64,000 nt of DNA from an uncultured Dermabacteraceae bacterium (lineage in GTDB: Bacteria > Actinomycetota > Actinomycetes > Actinomycetales > Dermabacteraceae): NCBI GenBank assembly GCA_946223075.1, contig CAMILZ010000012.1, positions 4,047 through 68,046 of the forward strand, given 5' to 3'. The position numbers and the translations under genes are program-made. A model generated the notes under the pieces. That model ran no database searches and was not told the origin of the DNA. It saw only the letters and a program-made list of their open reading frames with translations. Of the stretch, positions 7,369 to 16,159 are shown piece after piece (position 1 is the first letter of the stretch; each line of letters starts with the position of its first letter).

Positions 7369-9126
7369 TTAGAAGAACGCTCCGGGTCGCGGAATATTAC
7401 GCACGTTCGACTTCGCAAGATTCACCATCTTGCCCACGCCGCCCTCGAGCACGATCTTTCCGCCCGCGGTTGCAAAACCGCTCATCTGCTCGAGCGTGAT
7501 CTTCGGAGGCATCGCAAGCGCGTCCGGATCCGTCACAATGTCGATGAGCATGGGACCGGGGGCGGCGAGAGCCTTCTTGAGGTCCTTGCGCAGGGTCTTT
7601 GGGTTCTCGATGCGGATCGAGGGGATGCCGGCACCTTCGGCGATCTTCGCGAAGTTCACCGAATCGTGGTCAGTCTCGAAATCGGGAAGGCCCGCGACGA
7701 GCATCTCGAGCTTCACCATGCCGAGGCTCGAGTTGTTGAATACGACGATCTTCGTGTTGAGCTGGTGGAGGCGCACCGTGAGCAGTTCGCCCATGAGCAT
7801 GCCGAGGCCACCGTCGCCGCTCATCGAGATGACCTGGCGGTTCGGCTGTGCGGCCGACGCGCCAATGGCCTGGGGGAGGGCGTTCGCCATCGTGCCGTGG
7901 CGGAACGAACCGAAGATGCGGCGCTTGCCGTTCGGCTCGATGTAGCGCGCGGCCCACACGTTGCACATGCCCGTGTCGACCGTGAACACGGCATCCTCGT
8001 CGGCGAATTCACCGAGGAGGCTCGCGACGTACTCCGGGTGGATCGGCTTGAGGCGCGAAGCCCGCTTCGTGTACGAGTTCACGACGTGCGTGAGTTCCTT
8101 CTCCTGCTTGCGCAGCATCGAGTTGAGGAACGAACGGTTCTTCTTCTGCTTGAGCTGCGGAAGGAGCGCGCGGATCGTGAGGGCCACATCGCCGTGGATG
8201 CCGAGATCGAGCGGCACGCGGCGGCCGAGACGCGAGCCGTCCGCATCGATCTGCACGACCTTCGGCTTACCCTCGCGAGGAAGGAACTCCGAGTACGGGA
8301 AGTCCGTGCCGAGCAGGATGAGCAGATCGCATTCGTGGGTGGCCTCGTAGGCGGCGCCGTAGCCGAGCAGGCCGCTCATGCCCACGTCGAACGGGTTGTT
8401 GTACTGGATGAACTCCTTGCCTCCGAAGGCATGGCCGATCGGCGCCTTGAGGGTGTCGGCGAGCTCGAGCACCTCAGCGCGAGCGCCCTCGATGCCCGCG
8501 CCCGCGAAGAGCGTGATCTTCTTCGCCGAGTTCGCGAGGTGTGCGAGATCCTCGACGACCGAGGCATGCGGCTGCACCGCGCCGAACGTGGTGGTGAGCG
8601 TGCGGGTCGCCTCGACCTCAACATCCTGGCTTGCGATATCACCGGGGATCACGAGGACCGAAACGTCCTTCTTCGCGAGGGCGGTCTGCGCGGCGTTGTG
8701 CAGCATCTGCGCGCCGTGGTTGCCCGAATTGACCATTTCGCAGAAGGCCGAGCACTCGTTGAAAAGAAGCTCGGGGTGGGTCTCCTGGAAGAAACCCGTG
8801 CCGATCTTGGCGCTAGGGATGTGCGAGGCGATCGCGAGAACCGGAACGGCATCGCGGTGGGCATCGTAGAGGCCCTGCACGAGGTGGGTGTTGCCCGGGC
8901 CGCACGAGCCGGCGCACACGCCGAGCTTGCCGGTCACGCGGGCTTCGGCGCCGGCGGCGAAAGCGGCGGCCTCTTCGTTACGCACGTGGATCCACTCGAT
9001 GCCCTTGGTGGTGCGCACGGCGTCCACGATCGGGTTGAGCGAGTCACCAACGACGCCGTAGATGCGCTCGACGCCCATCTGGACGAGTTGATTGACGATG
9101 TGTTGGGCGAGAGTCTTTTTCGCCAT
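7369..9126 (-). CDS. poxB: Pyruvate oxidase / quinone-dependent pyruvate dehydrogenase
   Basis: 585 residues, full family length. It opens with AQHIVNQLVQMGVERIYGVVGDSLNPIVDAV. The ThDP glutamate lies in HVRNEEAAAFAAGAEA, a central FAD/DHS-like domain follows (LFAGAGIEGARAEVLELADTLKAPIGHAFGGKE), and the ThDP/Mg motif GDGGLGMLMGE...NN is near residue 437-465. Relatives decarboxylate pyruvate to acetate (or acetyl phosphate) and CO2, passing electrons to quinone or oxygen. GGGATG sits 9-14 nt before the ATG at 9126. It is a single leftward gene with a long upstream non-coding region. Confidence 0.9.
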   Translation of the reverse strand: MAKKTLAQHIVNQLVQMGVERIYGVVGDSLNPIVDAVRTTKGIEWIHVRNEEAAAFAAGAEARVTGKLGVCAGSCGPGNTHLVQGLYDAHRDAVPVLAIASHIPSAKIGTGFFQETHPELLFNECSAFCEMVNSGNHGAQMLHNAAQTALAKKDVSVLVIPGDIASQDVEVEATRTLTTTFGAVQPHASVVEDLAHLANSAKKITLFAGAGIEGARAEVLELADTLKAPIGHAFGGKEFIQYNNPFDVGMSGLLGYGAAYEATHECDLLILLGTDFPYSEFLPREGKPKVVQIDADGSRLGRRVPLDLGIHGDVALTIRALLPQLKQKKNRSFLNSMLRKQEKELTHVVNSYTKRASRLKPIHPEYVASLLGEFADEDAVFTVDTGMCNVWAARYIEPNGKRRIFGSFRHGTMANALPQAIGASAAQPNRQVISMSGDGGLGMLMGELLTVRLHQLNTKIVVFNNSSLGMVKLEMLVAGLPDFETDHDSVNFAKIAEGAGIPSIRIENPKTLRKDLKKALAAPGPMLIDIVTDPDALAMPPKITLEQMSGFATAGGKIVLEGGVGKMVNLAKSNVRNIPRPGAFF

Positions 9127-9632
9127 GGAGTTTCATCCCTTTCGCGGATGTTCACCCGGCTGGCGGCGTAAACGCCGGAACAGCCAGCGTTGAGTCTGTG
9201 ACGCTTTAAGAGTATGCGGGACTTTGGTCCATTGCAGCTTGAGGTTTCCGAGGTCACGTTATTGGCGTGAGCCGAGGCACATAATGATGAAGATAGTAGC
9301 TTTGTGGGCGAGGTGGCGTCGGACTGCACGCCCCACCGTGCTGCCCACTGCGCCCGCGGTTGAAGAGCGCGCGCGTGCTCGTCAGCGCGCGTATGTGTGC
9401 CCGCGCACGAGCCACGGAGAAAAAGCTTTGTGTGAAGTGGGTTGCGCATGGTCCCGCTCGCGGTGCTCTGACCTGGTGGTTTATGAGCCTTTTGAGGGGA
9501 AATTCAGGGATTGCAGTCAATCGTGAGCGTTTGTCCCGGCTTTTCTAAGGAAGGCGTAGTTTTCTTATCTCATCGCGCACGGATCCCGTGGGGACGGGAT
9601 CGCGTCGCGCGGGGATATGGGTAAAGGGATTG

Positions 9633-9667
9633 ACCCCCGGTTTCGCCACTCACGGCGAGCCGGGGGT
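9633..9667. terminator. GC-rich terminator-like hairpin
   Basis: ACCCCCGGTTTCGCC (from 9633) pairs with GGCGAGCCGGGGGT (to 9667) with a small bulge, followed on the + strand by TTCCCTATTT. It could end leftward transcription from the metallo-hydrolase gene or isolate poxB. Confidence 0.45.
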
Positions 9668-9673
9668 TTCCCT

Positions 9674-9697
9674 ATTTCCGCATTTCCGCATTTCCGC
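9674..9697 (+). repeat. Three tandem 8-bp units ATTTCCGC
   Basis: The unit ATTTCCGC occurs three times head to tail at 9674, 9682 and 9690, directly after the hairpin and before the 66-bp element. Confidence 0.8.
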
Positions 9698-9712
9698 TGG
9701 CATCCACCCAAT

Positions 9713-9778
9713 CAAGGGTGTAGATAACCGCGTTTCTTCCCCGGATTAGGGGACGCCCATGCAGTTCTCTCCACCTTG
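9713..9778 (+). repeat. 66-bp palindromic element, copy 1
   Basis: Outer arms CAAGGGTGTAGATAA and TTCTCTCCACCTTG, inner CCCC(GGATTA)GGGG. Same orientation and exactly the same length as the four other copies (10724, 18752, 21452, 36499). It lies between the 3' end of the metallo-hydrolase gene and poxB and is the most diverged copy at its ends. Confidence 0.7.
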
Positions 9779-9841
9779 GGTAGGGGATGGGTTGGGTGCA
9801 GAGACTGGGCGCAGAGGCTGAGAGTGGGGGCAGTCCGACGG

Positions 9842-10687
9842 CTACTCGCGCCCCGCTGCTGCTTTAAGCCTCGCGTGCCAGGCCTCCATTTCCGGCCTCG
9901 CGCGGCGGTCGTCCCACGGATCGCCGCCTTCGAGAATCGCCGCGAGGTAGGCCCGATCTCGCTCGAGCCGTTCAAGGGCATCGGTGCCGAGCGGCCCGTG
10001 ACCGGGGATCACGAGGCGCGCCTCGCGCGCATAGGGCTCGAGGAGGGCGAGGGCGTCGAGATACGTCGTGAAAGGGTCGAGCCTTCGCGTTTGGAGCGTG
10101 CGCGCGCGGCGGTCGGCGTGCTCGAGGTCCGGCAAGGGGAGCTCGGTGCTCGAAAGCATGTCACCCGCGATGAGGAGGCGTTGTTCGGGCAACCATAGCG
10201 CCGTGTGGCCCGGGATGTGCGCGTCGTGGGTGAGGAGTTGAGGGGTGAAGCCGCCCGGCGCAGCACCCTTCGGAAGCCACGTGCGGTGCGGATCGGCCGG
10301 GGCCTGCGGGGTGGGGGAGAGGCGCCCAAGAGACCTGAGAAGCTCGGGTCTTGAAGCGAGCGCGGGGTCATCGGTGGTGGCGCGGGAGAGGAGGTCCTCG
10401 CGTTCCGCTTCGGCGAGGCGCGCCGTCGCCTCGGAGGCAAGACGAGGCCCGTCCCCGAAAGAGGGATGCCACAGCACGTGGTCGTGGTGGGCGTGGGTGG
10501 CGAAGCCCGCGATGACGGCGAGGCCGCGCTCGGCGAGCTGGTCGGCGATGTCGTCGAGTTCGTCAGCCGTCCACCCGGGGTCCACGAGCATCGCTTCGCT
10601 AATCGAGGCAAGCACGACGCTATTGAGCGCGTCCCTTCGCGAGGTGTGCACGAGAATCCCGGGTGCGATGTCCACCAGTTCAGCCAT
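9842..10687 (-). CDS. Metallo-beta-lactamase-fold hydrolase
   Basis: 281 residues. The metal-binding signature HAHHDHVLWH (THAHHDH) is near residue 64, then HIPGHTALWLPEQRLLIAGDML with the further ligands, and the C-terminal VIPGHGPLG. This is the glyoxalase-II-like arrangement of zinc hydrolases. Substrate unknown; relatives act on thioesters, lactones or phosphate esters. GGAG lies 2 nt before the ATG, so spacing is tight and the start is probable rather than certain. The gene is flanked on both sides by 66-bp palindromic elements (9713 and 10724) and stands alone. Confidence 0.82.
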   Translation of the reverse strand: MAELVDIAPGILVHTSRRDALNSVVLASISEAMLVDPGWTADELDDIADQLAERGLAVIAGFATHAHHDHVLWHPSFGDGPRLASEATARLAEAEREDLLSRATTDDPALASRPELLRSLGRLSPTPQAPADPHRTWLPKGAAPGGFTPQLLTHDAHIPGHTALWLPEQRLLIAGDMLSSTELPLPDLEHADRRARTLQTRRLDPFTTYLDALALLEPYAREARLVIPGHGPLGTDALERLERDRAYLAAILEGGDPWDDRRARPEMEAWHARLKAAAGRE

Positions 10688-10723
10688 GGCTCCATTCTTT
10701 CAGTACGCCGCTCGCACTCTCCC

Positions 10724-10789
10724 CAGGGTGGAGGTAACGGTGTTAGAGGTCCCGGAATCGGTGATGCCCATGCACTTTCCTTCACCCTG
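10724..10789 (+). repeat. 66-bp palindromic element, copy 2
   Basis: Outer arms CAGGGTGGAGGTAA and TTTCCTTCACCCTG; the inner stem is degenerate (CCCGGAATCGGTG). It lies in the 236-base divergent gap between the metallo-hydrolase and the sugar-binding lipoprotein gene, with the same orientation as the other copies. Confidence 0.65.
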
Positions 10790-10923
10790 ACTGGTCGGAG
10801 AGTGAGTCAGTGACCCGCGTCCCCGGAGGTCAGTCATATGATGGCATCACTATGATGCAGAACGCATCGATGGTGCTGGCCGCAAAGAAGGGTCGCACCG
10901 ATGTGCATGGACGAGGAGGTCTC

Positions 10924-12249
10924 ATGAAGCCCATGACCCGGCGCGCGGCGCTCGCGGGAGGTGGAGCTGCCCTTGCGGGCGCACTCGCGAGCTGCGCCCC
11001 ACCGAATCCCGGCTCAATCAATGCCGAACCCACGATCCCGCCTTCGAAGGGCCGGGTGAAACTCACCTACTGGGCGTGGGTGAAAGACCTCCAGAAAGTC
11101 GCCGACGTCTTCAACAAGGGCCAGGACCGCATCCACGTGGAAGCCTCGTGGATCCCGGGTGGCGGAAGCGGCGGCTACGCGAAAATTCTTTCCGCCGTCG
11201 CCGCGGGCGGCGGCCCCGACATCGCCCAAGTCGAACTTCGTTCCGTACCCGAGTTCGCACTCGCGGGCGCCCTCGTCGACCTCTCGCGCTACGGCATCGA
11301 AAAGGACAAGTTCGATCCGGGCGCCTTCGCGCAAGCGCAAGTGGGCGATTCGGTGTGGGGCGTCCCGCAAGATACGGGCCCCGTCGCCAACTTCTACAAC
11401 CGCGAAGTGCTCGAGGGAGAGCTCGGCCTCACCCCACCCGCCACGTGGAACGATTTTCGAGAGGTCGCGGGGGCCGTCAAGGACGCGGGTAAGAGCATCT
11501 TCACGCTCGACCCGAGCGACGGCTCCTTCCTCGTGATGTGGGCGATGCAGACCGGTGCCACGTGGTTCAAGCCCGAGGGGGACGGCTGGATCATCAACAT
11601 GACCGACGAGAAATCGCTCAAGGTCGCCGAATTCTGGGACGGCATCCTCGCCGACAAACTCGTGGGCACCGGCTTCGGTGCGTTCTCGACTCCGTGGATG
11701 GCGGCAACGGGCGACGGCAAGGTGCTCAGCACCATTTCCGGATCCTGGAGCGATGCCCTCATCGAAGCCGTCCCGAACGCCAAGGGCAAATGGGCCGTAG
11801 CACCCATGCCGACCTGGGACGACGGCTTCGCCTCGAGCGCACACGGCGGCTCCTCGGCGGCCATCCTCTCCACGAGTAAGCACCCGGCTGAAGCGCTCGA
11901 ATTCTGCACGTGGATGTGCACGAGTCCCGAGGGAATCGACGCGATGATTGAGAACTGCGGTATCGGCTGGTCACCGTCGGCGGATTACATCGGTGAAGCC
12001 CGCAAAGAGCCCTCCGAGTTCTTCTCGGGGCAAAACTATTACGAGGACGTCATGGTTCCCATGGCCAAGGGGCAGAACCTCGAATGGACGTGGGGGCCGC
12101 TCATGCAGCGCTTCATGGACGTCGTGGGAACCGGCATGACCAAGGCGATCAATGGCGAGCAGCCCCTCGTGGATCTTCTCGAGGTGACGCAAAAGGACTT
12201 TACGAAGATCATGCAAGGCATGGGCCTCAACGCAGAGGAGGCGCGATGA
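10924..12249 (+). CDS. Sugar ABC transporter substrate-binding lipoprotein
   Basis: 441 residues from ATG 10924 with a strong GAGGAGG site 7 nt upstream. The export signal MTRRAALAGGGAALAGALASC has a twin-arginine pair and a lipobox with Cys24. The mature part is a family-1 extracellular solute-binding protein (VKLTYWAWVKDLQKVADVFNKG, GVPQDTGPVANFYNRE, AHGGSSAAILSTSKHPAEALEF). It delivers an oligosaccharide or similar solute to the two permeases that follow; the first permease overlaps it by ATGA. No ATP-binding protein is nearby, so a shared MsiK-type ATPase elsewhere is likely. Confidence 0.88.
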   Translation: MKPMTRRAALAGGGAALAGALASCAPPNPGSINAEPTIPPSKGRVKLTYWAWVKDLQKVADVFNKGQDRIHVEASWIPGGGSGGYAKILSAVAAGGGPDIAQVELRSVPEFALAGALVDLSRYGIEKDKFDPGAFAQAQVGDSVWGVPQDTGPVANFYNREVLEGELGLTPPATWNDFREVAGAVKDAGKSIFTLDPSDGSFLVMWAMQTGATWFKPEGDGWIINMTDEKSLKVAEFWDGILADKLVGTGFGAFSTPWMAATGDGKVLSTISGSWSDALIEAVPNAKGKWAVAPMPTWDDGFASSAHGGSSAAILSTSKHPAEALEFCTWMCTSPEGIDAMIENCGIGWSPSADYIGEARKEPSEFFSGQNYYEDVMVPMAKGQNLEWTWGPLMQRFMDVVGTGMTKAINGEQPLVDLLEVTQKDFTKIMQGMGLNAEEAR

Positions 12250-13130
12250 AAGCGAAGTGGGCACCCTGGGTCCTCATGGCACCGTTCTTGGTGCTGTTCA
12301 TTGGCACGATGGTCGTGCCGATCATCATGGCCGTGGGCTACAGCTTCACGACCGTGGAACGCCACGGCCTGCTCGGCGAAGGCGGGATCGAAAGCTCGTT
12401 CGCGGGCTTCGATAACTACATTGCCGCTCTCGCCAACCAGAATTTCGTGGTTTCGATCGGCCGAATGATCCTCTTCGGCGTGGTGCAGGTGACGGTCATG
12501 ATCGTTGCCGCGACAGCCCTCGCCCTCCTCCTCGAAAGTGCCGCGGCGAAGTGGCCGGCATTCTTTAGGAGCGCCTACTTCCTGCCCTACGGCATCCCGG
12601 GCGTGATCGCGACGATCCTGTGGTCATTCCTCTATATTCCTGGTCTCAGCCCGATCGTGGACGTCCTGCAGCTCGTGGGCATCAACGTGGACTTTTTGAG
12701 CCCCGACATGGTGCTGTGGTCGATCGCGAATATCGTGACCTGGACGTATACGGGCTACAACATGCTCATCATCATCGCCCAGCTGAAGGCCATTCCCGGT
12801 GAGCTGTACGAGGCTGCCCGCATCGACGGGGCCGGCCCCTTGAAGATCGTGACCTCAATTCAGTTGCCACTCATCCGCCCGGCGCTTTTGCTGACGATCA
12901 TCTTCTCGATCATCGGCACGCTCCAACTGTTCGCGGAGCCTCGCCTGCTGATGACCATGAGTTCGGGCATCACGAACGAGTACACGCCGAACATGAGCGC
13001 CTATGCGTACGCGTTCCAATACAACGAGGTTGGGATGGCGGCCGCGCAGGCCGTAATCATCGCGGTCTCGGCTTTTGTTCTGTCGGCCATTGCTCTCGGG
13101 GTCTCCTCGTGGGCGGAGAGGAAGCGATGA
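12246..13130 (+). CDS. Sugar ABC transporter permease (MalF/UgpA type)
   Basis: 294 residues, ATG at 12246 overlapping the binding-protein stop. Six hydrophobic segments and the EAA loop YEAARIDGAGPLKIVTSIQLPLI, which docks the ATPase. The sequence begins directly with a membrane helix (WVLMAPFLVLFIGTMVVPII). Middle gene of a three-gene import operon, coupled to the second permease by ATGA. Confidence 0.88.
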   Translation: MKAKWAPWVLMAPFLVLFIGTMVVPIIMAVGYSFTTVERHGLLGEGGIESSFAGFDNYIAALANQNFVVSIGRMILFGVVQVTVMIVAATALALLLESAAAKWPAFFRSAYFLPYGIPGVIATILWSFLYIPGLSPIVDVLQLVGINVDFLSPDMVLWSIANIVTWTYTGYNMLIIIAQLKAIPGELYEAARIDGAGPLKIVTSIQLPLIRPALLLTIIFSIIGTLQLFAEPRLLMTMSSGITNEYTPNMSAYAYAFQYNEVGMAAAQAVIIAVSAFVLSAIALGVSSWAERKR

Positions 13131-14065
13131 GCACTATTCACACGACTGAACTGAGCGCACGCGAGCGGAAGAAGCGCGCGGCTCGCCTCGAGCGGGATCA
13201 GCGTTCCGGTGCACGCTCGGCGGGTCGCAGCCCGGCGATGACGATCATCGTGACCGCGATTCTCGCCATCGTCGCGATCTACTTCCTCGTCCCGGTCTAC
13301 TGGGTCATCGTGAACGCCACGAAGTCGACCGATGATCTGTTCGGCACGAGTGGCTTCTGGTTCGGCAAAGACTTCCTGCTCTTCGACAACCTCAAGGCCG
13401 TGTTAACGGCGAATGGCGGGATTTTCGGGCGATGGGCGCTCAACTCGTTCCTGTACTCGGGCATCGGCTCGATTCTCGCGACCTACTTTGCGGTGGCCGC
13501 GGGGTATGCGCTCGCGAAGTATCGGTTCCCGGGCCGCAGGGTTGTGTACGCGTTCGTGCTCGGCGGCGTGCTCGTTCCCGGCACGGCGACTGCGCTCCCG
13601 CTGTTCTTCCTCTTTTCGAGCGTGGGCCTCACGAACACCTACTGGTCGGTGCTCATCCCCTCGCTCGTGAGTCCGTTCGGCCTGTTCCTCGCGTCGATCT
13701 ACGCGAACGCGGCCGTTCCCGATTCGATGCTCGAGGCGGGACGTATCGACGGCGTGAGCGAGATCGGCCTTTTCCACCGGCTCGCGCTTCCGCAGCTCAC
13801 ACCGGCGGTAGTCACGATTCTGCTGTTCCAGTTCGTGGCGATCTGGAATAACTACTTCCTTCCGCTCGTGATGCTCGCCGATGAAAAGCTCTACCCGATC
13901 ACGCTCGGTCTCGATAACTGGCGGGCGCAGACCGACCGTCTGCCGGAGTTTTTCCAGCTCACGACCGGCGGCGCGCTGCTCTCGGTGATTCCGCTCGCGA
14001 TCCTCATCCTCGTGCTTCAGCGTTTCTGGCGCGGAGGTCTCACGGAAGGTTCGGTGAAGGGCTAA
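13127..14065 (+). CDS. Sugar ABC transporter permease (MalG/UgpE type)
   Basis: 312 residues from ATG 13127, overlapping the previous stop by 4 bp. A basic N-terminal tail (ARERKKRAARLERDQR) precedes six hydrophobic segments. The EAA loop reads LEAGRIDGVSEIGLFHRLALPQLTP. It pairs with the MalF-type permease to form the channel. It is the last gene of the operon; a strong hairpin follows at 14185-14218. Confidence 0.88.
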   Translation: MSTIHTTELSARERKKRAARLERDQRSGARSAGRSPAMTIIVTAILAIVAIYFLVPVYWVIVNATKSTDDLFGTSGFWFGKDFLLFDNLKAVLTANGGIFGRWALNSFLYSGIGSILATYFAVAAGYALAKYRFPGRRVVYAFVLGGVLVPGTATALPLFFLFSSVGLTNTYWSVLIPSLVSPFGLFLASIYANAAVPDSMLEAGRIDGVSEIGLFHRLALPQLTPAVVTILLFQFVAIWNNYFLPLVMLADEKLYPITLGLDNWRAQTDRLPEFFQLTTGGALLSVIPLAILILVLQRFWRGGLTEGSVKG

Positions 14066-14184
14066 GGAGCGCCGGTGGGGCGCGTGGGTTGGTGTCCGAC
14101 GCTTACCCGGCCCACGCCATTCCCGCCTTCGGCACGGCGTACCCGTGCGGTTGACGTCTATCCGCGATTGTGCCCAAGAACGAG

Positions 14185-14218
14185 GTGGCCCGCCCCCTAC
14201 GTGAAGGGGGCGGGCCAC
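14185..14218. terminator. Bidirectional GC-rich terminator hairpin
   Basis: GTGGCCCGCCCCC (14185-14197) and GGGGGCGGGCCAC (14206-14218) form a perfect 13-bp stem with an 8-nt loop between the convergent permease and binding-lipoprotein genes. Confidence 0.8.
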
Positions 14219-14250
14219 TTCTCAAACGAGGGCGAGTTCGCGCAACGCCC

Positions 14251-15567
14251 TTAGTTGTTTTCCTTCTTGAGGACCTCGTTCATCGCCTTTGCGAGCTCCT
14301 TGCAGCCCTCCTCGGCGCTCACTTCGCCGTCGAAGACTTTCGAGAGGTATTCGCCTTCGAGTTCCTCCCATTCGGGGCAGGTCTTCGAGACGGGGAACGG
14401 CACGGCGGAGTTTTGCGCCTGGTCGACGAAAACCTCGAGGTCGTAGCCGGGCTGGGCGTCGACGTACGGGTCCTGCGTGCCTTCGAGGGCCGGGAGGGCG
14501 ATGCCGGATTCGGCGCTAATCTTTGCGGCCTCTTCGCCCGCGAGGAAGGTCACGAGGGCCTGGGAGGCAGCGAGGTTCTTCGTGTTCGCGGAGATCACGT
14601 GGCCGAGGCCGTGCACGGCGGTCTTGCGGTCGTCGCCACCGGGGAGGTAAGCGACGGCGCAGTCGTCTTTAACGGAGGAGCCGATGAGGGCGCCTACGCG
14701 CCAGTTGCCCGACCACTGCATTGCCACGAGACCGCCCTCGAACATGCCGTAGCAGGAGTTTTCGGCGAGGAAGTCCCTGCCGGGGCATGCGCCCATGTCG
14801 ATAAGGTCGCGCCAGAACTTCACGCCCTCGATGGTCTTCGGATCGTCGTAGCCGGACTTCGTCTTGTCGTCGGAGATGACCCAGCCGCCGTTGATGGCGA
14901 TCGAGTGGTAGTAGGACGCCGTGCGCGAGAAGACCTCGGCGCAGCCCCAGACACCGTCGGGAAGCTTGTCGGTGAGCTCGAGCGCCTTTTCCTTGTAGGT
15001 GTCGAGGGTCCAGGTCTCGTCGGGGTAGGCGACGCCGGCCTGGTCGAAGAGCTTCTTGTTGTACCAGATGCCCACGCAGTCGACGTCCTTGCAGGTTGCG
15101 AAGAGCTCGTCGTCGACCGTGTACATCTCCACGAGAGCGCTCGGGTACTTCTTGGGGTCGATGAGTCCGTCGTCCACGAGGGCCTTGAGGGAGGCGAGCT
15201 GGCCGTTCTCGGCGTAGGAGCGGAAGTTCGGGCCGTTCATCCAGAACACGTCGGGGAGGGCCTGCGAGGATGCCTGGGCGCGAAGCTTCGTGAAGTAATC
15301 CTTGAAGGGCACCATGTTGAGCTGCACCTTGACGTTCGGGTACTTCTCGTTGAAGGCCTTCATGACGTCTTTGAGCATGGCCTCCTGGTTGATGTCCCAG
15401 TAGGCGTACGTGATGGTGCCTTCGATCTTCTTCGGGTCACCGGCAATTTCGTTTGTGGCGTCCTTGACCGCTGCTTTGTTGCCGCCTCCACAGCCTGCGG
15501 CGGCGGCGGCGAAAGCGGTCCCGCCAGCGGCGAGGAGGGAGCGGCGAGCAATCGGGGATGTGGCCAT
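14251..15567 (-). CDS. Second sugar-type substrate-binding lipoprotein
   Basis: 438 residues. The signal MATSPIARRSLLAAGGTAFAAAAAGC has twin arginines at 8-9 and a lipobox Cys26. The mature protein has the family-1 fold (GTITYAYWDINQEAMLKDVMKAFNEKYPNVKVQL, DVFWMNGPNF, LFATCKDVDCVGIWYNKKLFDQ) and several cysteines, possibly disulphide-bonded. GGAG lies upstream of the ATG at 15567. It is convergent with, and not closely similar to, the binding protein at 10924 and has no permease of its own here. It may share the adjacent permeases, work with distant ones, or act as a sensor. Confidence 0.87.
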   Translation of the reverse strand: MATSPIARRSLLAAGGTAFAAAAAGCGGGNKAAVKDATNEIAGDPKKIEGTITYAYWDINQEAMLKDVMKAFNEKYPNVKVQLNMVPFKDYFTKLRAQASSQALPDVFWMNGPNFRSYAENGQLASLKALVDDGLIDPKKYPSALVEMYTVDDELFATCKDVDCVGIWYNKKLFDQAGVAYPDETWTLDTYKEKALELTDKLPDGVWGCAEVFSRTASYYHSIAINGGWVISDDKTKSGYDDPKTIEGVKFWRDLIDMGACPGRDFLAENSCYGMFEGGLVAMQWSGNWRVGALIGSSVKDDCAVAYLPGGDDRKTAVHGLGHVISANTKNLAASQALVTFLAGEEAAKISAESGIALPALEGTQDPYVDAQPGYDLEVFVDQAQNSAVPFPVSKTCPEWEELEGEYLSKVFDGEVSAEEGCKELAKAMNEVLKKENN

Positions 15568-15775
15568 GGTGGTCTCCTTTTGGGGTAAGGGGTCGCAAAT
15601 AGCGGCAAAGGTGAGCGGTTTTCTAAAGCCTCTTTAAGAAGACCAACGGCGAGGAATTTACGGCAAGGCAGGGGGCGAAATGTTGCAGCGAGTTCACTGA
15701 TTATTCAGAACTGCTGGGGCCAACAGAAGGTTTCATGGGCCGACGCACGTGTGCGCTACGTCCCTCCCACTTAGA

Positions 15776-15794
15776 TTAGGCAATGCTAACCTTG
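15776..15794 (+). promoter_or_regulatory. DtxR/IdeR-type iron box
   Basis: TTAGGCAATGCTAACCTTG matches the IdeR/DtxR consensus TTAGGTTAGGCTAACCTAA at 14 of 19 positions. It ends 5 nt before ATG 15800 of feoA and overlaps a likely -10 element (TAACCT), so iron-loaded repressor would block feoAB transcription. Confidence 0.72.
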
Positions 15795-15799
15795 CAAAT

Positions 15800-16159
15800 A
15801 TGTCAGTTGCCTATCCCGAGATGGACACGCTCGCCGAGGAGCTCACGTCCCGCACCCTCGCGTGCGCTCTCGACTGCCCCTTCGCCTCGACCATTGCGCT
15901 CCATGAGTTGCCGAAGGGATCGACCGCAGTGATCGCCGCCTATCGCGATGCGAACTCAGTGCTGTGCCGCAGGCTCTTTGACCTGGGCTTCCATCCCGGT
16001 CTCGAGGTGGAGCTTGTGCGAAAGGCGCCCATGCGTGACCCGCTCGTGTTTCGCGTTGCCGACTGCGAGATCGTGCTGCGCAAGCGTGATGCCGCGCGCA
16101 TCCTCGTGCATATAGGGGAAGAGACCGATACCGAGGCCGCTGAGAAGAAGACCGCATGA
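15800..16159 (+). CDS. feoA: Ferrous iron transport protein A (FeoA)
   Basis: 119 residues from ATG 15800. The FeoA SH3-like domain is recognisable (LHELPKGSTAVIAAYRD, RRLFDLGFHPGLEVELVRKAPMRDPLVFRVADCEIVLRKRDA). It is a small cytosolic partner of FeoB. An upstream GTG at 15749 is unlikely because the iron box and probable -10 lie between; no ribosome site precedes ATG 15800, so the transcript may be leaderless, or ATG 15821 may be used. Its end overlaps feoB by ATGA. Confidence 0.85.
   Translation: MSVAYPEMDTLAEELTSRTLACALDCPFASTIALHELPKGSTAVIAAYRDANSVLCRRLFDLGFHPGLEVELVRKAPMRDPLVFRVADCEIVLRKRDAARILVHIGEETDTEAAEKKTA

Larger units (their letters stand above)
9127..9841. other. Non-coding interval with several hairpins, a short tandem repeat and a 66-bp element
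   Basis: No credible gene is seen in 715 bases. Contents: the poxB upstream region with TCACG/CGTGA around TTATTGG (9254-9270); a perfect hairpin GATCCCGT-GGGG-ACGGGATC (9582-9601); a terminator-like hairpin with ACCCCCGG/CCGGGGGT outer arms (9633-9667); three tandem ATTTCCGC units (9674-9697); and the first 66-bp palindromic element (9713-9778). The stretch looks AT-richer than its neighbours in its middle part. Confidence 0.6.

Noticed and set aside
9224..9526. A possible 100-residue rightward gene in the poxB upstream gap
   Set aside because: Composition and codon pattern are unlike real genes here, no ribosome site, and no recognisable motif.
13403..14218. A 271-codon leftward frame opposite the second sugar permease
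   Set aside because: Arg/Glu-rich antisense of a clear MalG-type permease.
14170..15588. A long (472-codon) rightward open frame opposite the second binding lipoprotein
   Set aside because: It mirrors a clear lipoprotein gene, has Val/Gly/Glu-rich composition without domains and no ribosome site; high GC makes long antisense frames common.
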